64,000 nucleotides of DNA from Oegoconia quadripuncta (taxonomy: Eukaryota; Arthropoda; Insecta; Lepidoptera; Autostichidae): NCBI GenBank assembly GCA_949316235.1, contig OX438744.1, forward strand, positions 34,468,778 to 34,532,777. Reading direction: 5' to 3'. Numbering within the stretch: position 1 is the stretch's first letter; each line of letters begins with the position of its first letter. The translations under genes and the position numbers were made by a program. The notes below the pieces were generated by a model, which was not told where the DNA came from, ran no database searches, and worked only from the letters and a program-made list of their open reading frames with translations. Shown here one piece after another: positions 57,259-64,000 of this stretch.

Positions 57259-57334
57259 ATATAAAATAAATAGCAAGGGCCCCAAGTGAGATCCTTGCGG
57301 TATTCCTGAGCTTATTTGTTTATGCTGCGAGCAG

Positions 57335-57398
57335 TACTTCCACCATCGACCTAATCTTCACTTAACATCAGGTGTGATTGAGGTCAAGCAACAACTCT
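57335..57398 (+). repeat. SINE-B 3' fragment
   Basis: 'ccaccatcgacctaatcttc' then 'acttaacatcaggtgtgatt' are the last 60 bp of SINE-B. Confidence 0.6.
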
Positions 57399-57859
57399 CG
57401 TTTACAACAACCCAGAGATACCCACTATCGACCTCAATATCCTCCACCTTGATGACTGAGACTTTCCAATTTTTATGACGAAGTTCTGTTTGGAGTTATT
57501 TCCCCAACAACTCGTTACCGTGGGCATTGAACACTTCGACATTGTCACATAAACGAGACCACGTTAGTATTGTCCAGGTCGATGTGACTTTTATGTTACC
57601 CGAGGCTTTGAATTTATACGACCTACTTCCATAGAAGTAGAATTACAATGTATCTGTCCAGTATATTCTCAATTTTTTTACAGTCGCACAAAGGGTGTCT
57701 CAAATTGAACGCCGAATTTAAATTCGAATTACATTTAGAAAAAAAAAATACCTATACAAATTAAATATTTATTACATAGTATTAAAAACGATTTTTTACT
57801 ATTGAATGTGGGAAATTATATCAGTCAAATCACTACGATTACTGCGGCTGCAGGCCTTT
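57399..57859. other. Anonymous DNA
   Basis: No recognised gene or repeat. Confidence 0.35.
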
Positions 57860-57869
57860 TGAAGAAATG

Positions 57870-58002
57870 TCCTTTTTCTTTTTTTTTTTGGCAACCGGCC
57901 TCCATCCAGCAACTTCCCGCTAACTTAATTTTTCTGCATTCCTGATATGATCTCGTAAGGAAAGACCAAGTATCTCCTTCGTCATGGCTCGTTGTATGAT
58001 GA
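57870..58002 (-). pseudogene. RTE-clade LINE fragment, truncated by a SINE
   Basis: The minus strand gives IQRAMTKEILGLSLRDHIRN and then, after an internal deletion, AGSCWMEAG. These are the AMER..LGVSLRD and AGSRWM motifs of RTE proteins. It is cut at about 58003, where SINE-C begins. Confidence 0.65.
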
Positions 58003-58215
58003 CCGATTGGTGTAGTGGATAGTGACCGTGTCAGTGAAACCAACGGTCGCGGGTTCGAATCCCGCAAGGGGTAAATGTTTGTGTGATGAATCATGGATGT
58101 TTATACAAATATTTATGTATGTTTATTCATTATTTAGTATTCATAGTACAAGTTTTGCTTAGTTTGGGACTAGATGACTGGTGTAAGTGTCCGAAATATT
58201 TATATTTTTACTCGT
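58003..58215 (+). repeat. SINE-C, full length, 'gtgtaagtgtccgaaat' tail
   Basis: Head 'gaccgattggtgtagtggat', B box 'tcgcgggttcgaatcccg', body 'gtttattcattatttagtat', tail 'ggactagatgactggtgtaa' and 'gtgtccgaaatatttat'. Best copy of the second tail type. Confidence 0.78.
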
Positions 58216-58287
58216 ATTATATTTATACATACAGACATAATATGCCGTACATCGCACTGACAAGTCTTCATTCATCATCCGAACAGG

Positions 58288-58470
58288 TATTAACGTTGCT
58301 GCTTGGCGGCAGATTTAGATAAGATGGTGGTACCTATAACCAGGCGGAGATTTAAAATGCCCTACCACCAACCAAACCGAGTACTTAAACATGTACCCCG
58401 CTGGGGATCGAACCCGCGACCTCCGAATCGTAAACCCGATGTTGTTTACATTGACCCACGGAGGCGGTTA
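58288..58470 (-). repeat. SINE-B, 5' half
   Basis: Head 'acccacggaggcggtt' and B-box region 'ctggggatcgaacccgcgac' are intact, and the body stops at 'ttaacgttgctgcttggcgg'. The 3' half is missing, which is unusual because reverse-transcribed copies normally lose the 5' side. Confidence 0.72.
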
Positions 58471-58934
58471 ACATGTCTCTCAAGACTATGATTGAACCAC
58501 TAAACGTACTCAAAGATAATAATTGGACCACAGATGATATCTATCTATGTTTTGATTGAGTTTATTCAACTCGCCGAACTGTGGGCGTCATATTTGGACT
58601 TTTTCACCATAACCAGTAGTTGGAACATTTTTATTCATTTTTTATCGCTTCAATATTGTACTATCGAACGTACAGATGAAACTAAACTAACTTTCCTATT
58701 CGAATTCGTTTGATATACGCTCACAAAAAAAAAACTTGTAGGTGGATATTGCTAAAATATAGTGCTACTAGTAGCTGCGTCTCGTGGAACTACCGGCTTT
58801 TTGGTAGTCATTTAAAAAAATAGCTTATGCCCTTCTCCAGGCCCCAAGCTACCTTTCTGCCAAATTTCAATTCGGTCAGTTCCTGCTGAACTGGCGCTGT
58901 TCAGGCGTGAAAGTCGGTCACTCATTTGGTTTCT
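58471..58934. other. Anonymous DNA
   Basis: 'ttctgccaaatttcaattcg' and 'ggcgtgaaagtcggtcactc' at 58855-58923 resemble repeat E inner sequence in reverse. No gene. Confidence 0.35.
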
Positions 58935-59227
58935 TTTTTTTTATGCACAAGGGGTTAGCTCTTGACATGATGTTAAGGAAGATGAGGCCGAAGGTGAAAA
59001 TGTACTGACCCGGACACTCCATCTTATTTGGGGGACTGGCTACCTTATCTCTAGCAACACAACAGTGCTATTAGCGTTTGGCGGCAGACTTAGATAAGAT
59101 GGTGGTAGCTAGCCAGGCGGACATTTAAAATGCCCTACCACCAACCAAACCGAGTACTAATTATGTAGCCTGCTGGGGATCGAACCCGCGACCTCCGATT
59201 CGAAACCCAATGTTCACATTGAGCCAT
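58935..59227 (-). repeat. SINE-B, slightly damaged head
   Basis: Tail 'ttttttatgcacaaggggtt', body 'gacttagataagatggtggt', B-box region 'ggggatcgaacccgcgacct', and then the head breaks off after 'acattgagcca'. Two internal deletions. Confidence 0.72.
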
Positions 59228-59643
59228 TCTCTTGAGCATTGCCAACCTGACTAAAATACTTATTAGTTGTTTACAGCGAGATCTTTTTATTCAAGAAAAC
59301 CAACAGCAGTTTGAAACAAAAATTTATTTTACTATAAACTAATCTAATAACAATTATGTGGTATATTTTATTGCACAATAATTAAATTGTATTGTAAATC
59401 CTATATTGTAAGTGTACATTGAGGGACGAAACTGTTAAAATCCTAACTTAGGACTTTCAGCGAGAGAAGCCTGGAGGAGGGGTTGTCTATCATTCTTCTT
59501 AATTTTAAGAAGCAGAAGTAGATAGGGTTGGCTTTTACATATATTTATCACATAGGTTTTTAGTATACTTTCGTCAAAACGAAACTTTACTAAAAATATA
59601 TTTCGCTATCTCTGACCAAGACTTAAAATTGAGAAACCTTTAT
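59228..59643. other. Anonymous AT-rich DNA
   Basis: Nothing recognised. Confidence 0.35.
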
Positions 59644-59841
59644 TCAGTGTGCGAAGTGCGAGTTTTGTGTCGTTTTTAACTTCACCATTGCGTTCGCGTT
59701 TACGCAAAAAGTATCTATGAAAAAAGTCATTTTGCAAACTATCCGCTAGAGGCGCTGCACGTTTCTTCATACAAATCGTCACGTAAACGTGAACGCGGTA
59801 GTAAAGTTAAGTCGAAACAAAACTCACACTCCGCCCTCTGA
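59644..59841. mobile_element. MITE with about 60-bp inverted repeats (GAGGGCGGAGTG ends), copy 1
   Basis: The left 'gttttgtgtcgtttttaact' and right 'acttaactttactaccgcgtt'-type arms mirror each other to about 60 bp. The right end 'actcacactccgccctctga' is intact and the left end is mutated ('tcagtgtgcgaagtgcgag'). The core 'aactatccgctagaggcgct' is shared with the copy at 61.33 kb in reverse. No coding. Confidence 0.7.
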
Positions 59842-60743
59842 TTGTAAATTTTGTCAGGTATGCACTTTCGTCACAACGGAAGGAAAACGACGGAAATTAA
59901 TTATTTGTCAGGTCTGACGAAACTACACTGCAAAACAAATTAGCTATCACAAAATTTTACAATCACCTTTAGAACAAAAAAGAAGTGGAGTCTTATAAAC
60001 CAACAGTGGGCATATATGTGGTTTCATAACGAAACAGCGTAACTTCCAAAGATCGCTGACACCATCCACTCAACTAAAAAACACTTCTCTACAACAGGTT
60101 TATTTTATCATTATTATGGATATTGATGTCCAATATCGGGCCGCGTAATTTATTATGACTTTATCTTAGTATTAGCATAAACGCGAACTATATCAGGCGA
60201 TTCGGAAAGCGTAGTCACATTACCATATGGCCAAATACGTTATTAAGAGATATGGGACCGCCTAATTGTATTTTTAATTTTAAGGCTAAGCTTCTCAATA
60301 GGCTTGAATTTAATAAAATGTAATTCGTCATAAATTTTATAAAGATTTCTGGTGCCAATAAACGGTAGTTCGGTCGTTCTGTCATCCGGTTTGATGCTAT
60401 TTCGAAATTGTTTAGTGAATCGATGGCATGTTGAAGTAAACGTAATGTGTGAAGATTGTGCAATTTAATCTGTATTGGGATATCTTTGAGTGACACAAAT
60501 GATTACGTTTTTATGTAGAAGCTTAGTCAAAGTGAATGATCGTGTCATTTAAAATACTTATTAGCGTTGGAATACATAAACCTGAGATCATTCCGATCGA
60601 AGAGAGGTTTTATAAGCGCGAGGGCTTTGTCTGACTATGACCTCGTCGGAAACAGATGTACAGAATTGTATGCGGTTTATTTTGTTTAAAAACTGGTTTT
60701 GTGAGATAGTTTTTAGTACTTTTTTACATAAATTATTTATTCC
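59842..60743. other. Anonymous DNA; one unplaced reading frame
   Basis: A 93-codon minus-strand frame (60215-60496) has a more protein-like make-up than its neighbours (HNLHTLRLLQHAIDSLNNF) but matches nothing I can name and has no flanking gene signals. Confidence 0.3.
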
Positions 60744-60777
60744 ATACCATGTTTTTATTCAAATAAAAACATGGTAT
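60744..60777. repeat. Perfect palindrome, 16-bp arms, 2-base spacer
   Basis: 'ataccatgtttttatt' and 'aataaaaacatggtat' with only 'ca' between. Such a site can extrude a cruciform. No element could be delimited around it. Confidence 0.75.
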
Positions 60778-61164
60778 TTTATGATTTACGCGTAAAGTTC
60801 ATAATAGTAGTTATTTACTTATAGAAAAAATAGGAAAAAACCCTTGCCACGTCACATAGGTACCTATTTAAAAACGACGACATGTTCTATTGTGATCATG
60901 ATTTAAATGTTCATTACACATTCATAAGGATTGTTTCCTCTTTATTACAAGAAAAAGGACGTTAAGAGTGTTTCACAGTGTGTAGTTTTCGTGCCGAGCT
61001 GCCAGCGCCATTCCATCTTCGGACTAACGCGTGGGGAGGGTTTCCACCCGTATGTATCTAGGTATACCGAATATTCGCGCTAAACAGTATTCTTCATTCA
61101 TATTTTTTTTATGCGCAACTAATGGTTTGCTAAGTTTTCAACGGACATATACGAAGATTGCAAG
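60778..61164. other. Anonymous DNA
   Basis: 60995-61050 is GC-raised ('gagctgccagcgccattcc', 'cgcgtggggagggtttcc'). No gene recognised. Confidence 0.35.
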
Positions 61165-61216
61165 CTATAAATAGTTTGGGACTAAATGATTGGTGTAAGT
61201 GTCCAAAATATTTATT
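61165..61216 (+). repeat. SINE-C 3' fragment
   Basis: 'agtttgggactaaatgattg' and 'gtgtaagtgtccaaaatatt' form the second SINE-C tail type without a head. Confidence 0.6.
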
Positions 61217-61261
61217 ATTATTTATAAATCTTTAAAAATAATCTCCGAGTCATTTTTGCTC

Positions 61262-61690
61262 CAGAAAGAGGGTAATATTATTCGATTGTATGTGTGTAAG
61301 TATGTCCGTTCATTTGGCATATTCTGTAGCCTGAGGGCGGAGTGTGAGTTTTGTTTCGATTTAACTTTACTATCGCGTTCACGTTTACGTGCCGATTTGT
61401 ATGAAGAAATGTGCAGCGCCTCAAGCGGATAGTTTGCAAAACAATTTTTTTCATAATACTTTTTGCGTAAACGCAAACGCGATGGTAAAGTTAAAAACGA
61501 GACAAAACTCACACTCCGCCCTCTGAACGGCTTGACGGACTTAATAAATGAGGTGTCGTTGGATTCGTCCTAATTGCGGGAGTGACTTAGAATATATTAT
61601 TTTTCAAGAGATTTAAAAATTGCCGTAGTCGGCCACTTTTTGTCGCATACGATTTTTTATTAATATATGCCGTCGGTTTTTTTTTTAATT
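61262..61690 (+). repeat. Repeat D interrupted by a MITE
   Basis: 'gagggtaatattattcgatt' to 'ggcatattctgtagcct' is the left part, and 'aacggcttgacggacttaat', 'aggtgtcgttggattcgtcc' and 'ccgtcggttttttttt' are the right part. The other D copies read 'cctgtagcctaaacggctt' without interruption, which marks the insertion point. Confidence 0.65.
61333..61523. mobile_element. MITE with about 60-bp inverted repeats, copy 2, nested in repeat D
   Basis: GAGGGCGGAGTGTGAG at the left and CTCACACTCCGCCCTC at the right are perfect ends. The arms continue 'cgcgttcacgtttacg' against 'cgtaaacgcaaacgcg'. The element is 191 bp. 'tga' lies at or next to both ends (61332-61334 and 61524-61526), so a 3-bp target duplication is possible but overlaps the repeat. 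No coding. Confidence 0.75.
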
Positions 61691-62324
61691 TAAGTATATT
61701 TATTTCAAAATAATATTTTGTTTTTCGCAAACTTGCCCTTAATTCATCCACTGGCAACATTGGCCCGTGGTAGACACTGACAAATACGCTTTTAGATTGA
61801 TAAGTGATTAGCAAATAAATGGTTATTGAATTGATACTCTCAAACATTAATTTGTGCGCCTTTTTGGTTAAATATCATTACGATAAGACTGTTTTAACCA
61901 ACGGATTCTTGCTCTTATCTCTTTAAGTACCTGATGCTAAGAGACGGAATCTATAACAAAATATAGATAAATACTTTTAGTAAATACAGCTTGCCCAAAT
62001 ATATAGAAACATTATGAGGGGCTATTTGCACCTTAACAGGCAACACAGATAATGACCAGTGCTACTATATAAAATGTGTGTTCTTGCTTTCCGTTTCAAA
62101 CTCATAAACTTCGATCAGACACTCAGATATCTCTCGAAAAACGCCTTAAGCGACAATAAGCGCCTTGCCACAGATTACTAATAAGCCTTGCTCCTACGGT
62201 CGGGCCCAATATCCAACGGAGCAAAAATATAATCCCTATACTGAGACATTTACACCGATTGAGGTTATCAGCTGATGCTACTGCAAATGCATCGTTATTA
62301 AATAATCTGATGACTACATTTACT
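61691..62324. other. Anonymous AT-rich DNA
   Basis: No recognised gene or repeat. Confidence 0.35.
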
Positions 62325-62437
62325 ACATTGGGTTTGGGATTCGGAAGTCGCGGGTTCGACCGCCAGCGGGGTACACGTACTCGGTTTGGTTGGTGGTGGG
62401 GCATTTTAAATGTCCGCCTGGCTAGCTACCACCAATT
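62325..62437 (+). repeat. SINE-B, 5' part
   Basis: 'attcggaagtcgcgggttcg' (B box), 'accgccagcggggtacacg', 'ttggtggtggggcattttaa' and 'ctggctagctaccacca'. It stops abruptly before the middle of the body and the A-box side is damaged. Confidence 0.65.
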
Positions 62438-63599
62438 TTTTAAAATATTCTCTACTAACTTTTTAGATCTATGTATTCTACTTATATGTATAAAGTTTCA
62501 TTAGAATTGGTCTATTCATTTCGAAAAATTTGAACTGGAAAATTTGTATGGAATGCCTTGTGGGGAAAACCCTCTTAACAAAAATGTATTCTAGTGAAAT
62601 TTACAAATATGAATATGTATAAATGTGTGTGTGTATGAGTGCAAGTTTGTAATGGGTGTGTGTGTGTGTTTGTATACGTGTGTGTTTTTGTGACATGTTA
62701 TTTCCTTGTTAAATTATAGTCAACATAAGCGATTCCGTTTGATTGTAATTAACAGTCTTTAGCTAATTTGCAAGGGATTTTTTACATTAATAATGAGACA
62801 TTGGAAACTGGAAACATTAAATACAAATAGACCTTAATACGACACAATAGAAGTTTCATTGTTATAACGGCTAGAGGCGTGATGTGTTCTTTAAAACAAA
62901 AAGTCACTAGTAACTGAAGAAGTTGAAAGTTTTCGAAACGGAAATAGGAATGGAAAATACCTACTTATCCGTTTAAAATGGTGTAGCTTTTCTTTCCTTT
63001 TAAACTAATTAAACACCTTTGCGAGTTGAAATTCAGCCAGGAATCTTTCGGAGCTGACTGAATAGGTAAATGGAAAAAAAAAAGAGTTCAGTACAACAGT
63101 GTTCAACTGTAGGATATTCTACAGTAGCTTTCGACAATTCTCACGAGACTTCATCCGTCATCGTTTTGTAATATACGTTGTAGCACGACATTGAAACTGT
63201 AATAAGCGTTATTTGAATATAAACTATATACGTTGTATTAAAAATTTACTTTAATTACAAGATTCGGCGGTCACCGATCGCCGCGTCTCCACTAAGCGAT
63301 ATTTTGTCGAGCGACATCTGTCCCCGGTGACAATAAGCAAAATTTTTTGCTGACCAAGCGGAAAAAAAAACAGTTTGCATCATTGTTTGTTACAACTTTT
63401 ATGTTCCACACTTTACCAATATTAATAATTTTATTGGATACAGAAATAAATATATACAGTACAAAATAGCGATGATATAGCTACTGTAGTTAGAAACTGT
63501 AGTGTAGCTATAAACGCCCATCTCCAAAGCGCCAGCGTACCAACGAATGTATTGTTATACTTAGCAATGGCTGTATGCAAGCAAGATCCTAAGGAAACA
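62438..63599. other. Anonymous DNA with a TG-rich tract
   Basis: 62621-62690 is a TG-rich microsatellite ('aaatgtgtgtgtgtatgag', 'gggtgtgtgtgtgtgtttg'). 63262-63345 is GC-raised ('ggcggtcaccgatcgccgcg'; 'ggtcaccgatcgcc' holds a short palindrome). No gene. Confidence 0.4.
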
Positions 63600-63710
63600 A
63601 TATAATACACTTTATTGCACAACAAAAATACTTCAAATGTACTGTCTTTAGACCCAAAGGTTGCATGGAAGAGATCGCTCAAACTCAAGCTCAAAGATTT
63701 ATTGCATATC
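63600..63710 (-). mobile_element. LINE 3' terminus
   Basis: 'atacactttattgcacaaca' at the left and 'ggttgcatggaagagatcgc' at about 63659 are the two ends of the LINE 3' UTR block (compare 'ctggaagagatctctt' at 8.09 kb), in minus orientation. Confidence 0.6.
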
Positions 63711-63854
63711 ACAGTGGTTCCTATATATACATTCAGTTGTTCGGTACATTAAATAGTATCACGTGACACCCTGTTGCTTGTGCCCAGCAATTTGAGAGAG
63801 CACTATAAAGTACATGACATTCTTAGGCTTATTATGTATTTACATATTTTTTGT

Positions 63855-63917
63855 TAATCGTTTTCAGTGATAAGGTCGCCAAATTGTACATTCTATTCTT
63901 ACTACTTTTCTGAAACT
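63855..63917 (+). mobile_element. LINE 3' UTR piece, plus strand, lacking its tail
   Basis: 'tcagtgataaggtcgccaaa' and 'ctacttttctgaaactgta' match 6270-6330 and stop just before the 'gttgtgcaataaag' end, where the opposed copy starts. Confidence 0.65.
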
Positions 63918-64000
63918 GTACAAATACAAATACACTTTATAGCACAACAGAAAAGAAAATAAAGTTTAAAGACCTTATCACTAAAAGCGCTCTCTTCCAG
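63918..64000 (-). mobile_element. LINE 3' terminus, minus strand, running out of the window
   Basis: 'acaaatacaaatacacttta' and 'tagcacaacagaaaagaaaa' begin the 3' end, and 'gaccttatcactaaaagcgc' then 'tctcttccag' follow. It continues past base 64000, so a longer LINE copy may lie to the right. Confidence 0.65.

Noticed and set aside
60215..60496. 93-codon minus-strand coding region
   Set aside because: Somewhat protein-like but matches no family I can name. Kept only as a note.
1..64000. CRISPR array, bacterial operon, phage or plasmid origin
   Set aside because: No regularly spaced direct repeats, no Shine-Dalgarno-led gene packing. The repeat content is that of an insect nuclear genome.
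1..64000. TTAGG telomeric or long satellite array
   Set aside because: No such tandem array is present. The simple repeats found are all under about 80 bp.

Overview
The window looks like a stretch of a lepidopteran (moth or butterfly) nuclear chromosome. It is AT-rich and has no prokaryote-like gene packing. It carries repeat classes that I recognise as typical of Lepidoptera: CR1/jockey-group and RTE LINE remnants, tRNA-headed SINEs with 'gcgggttcga' B boxes, the 'cgaaagtttgtgtgtatgt' repeat, the 'gaggaggttctcaattcgg' repeat and frequent 'taggtaggta' runs. The species and chromosome cannot be told from the sequence. I found no convincing host protein-coding exon. The only long intact reading frame belongs to a LINE. 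The best sign of a host gene is at the left edge: an exact insect initiator (TCAGTC, A at 388) with a correctly spaced DPE (GGACG, 415-419) in a CpG-rich segment, followed by a plausible splice donor at 650/651. One reading is therefore a first, untranslated exon at about 388-650 followed by a very long repeat-laden intron. A plain intergenic region is the alternative.

Layout. 1-950 is the CpG-rich promoter-like segment. 950-7500 is mostly anonymous AT-rich DNA with two decayed SINE-A copies, a TTAA-flanked MITE (4850-5168), a palindromic element near 5.8-6.1 kb and a LINE 3' end. 7545-8000 holds a SINE-C copy and a dispersed repeat. 8001-11138 is a 5'-truncated LINE on the minus strand with an uninterrupted 938-codon endonuclease/reverse-transcriptase frame and an 8-bp target-site duplication. 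11372-12209 is a foldback element with 279-bp arms that are about 98.6% identical. 12.2-20.9 kb is largely anonymous. At 20940-22109 two full-length copies of one SINE family (SINE-A) sit in opposite orientation, each with its own target-site duplication. 22-34 kb is mainly anonymous DNA with a duplicated 330-bp repeat.

From about 34.2 kb to the end the window becomes a dense transposon graveyard. It holds about a dozen copies of a tRNA-derived SINE (SINE-B, apparently absent from the left half), several SINE-C copies, RTE LINE fragments, at least three MITE families and several clear insertion-within-insertion nests. The best nest is RTE remnant, then MITE, then SINE-B at 35.33-36.14 kb. The last 150 bases carry two LINE 3' ends facing each other.

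No host genes can be shown to work together here. The parts that interact are selfish: LINEs (CR1/jockey group and RTE) would supply the reverse transcriptase that SINEs use, and the MITEs would depend on transposases encoded elsewhere.
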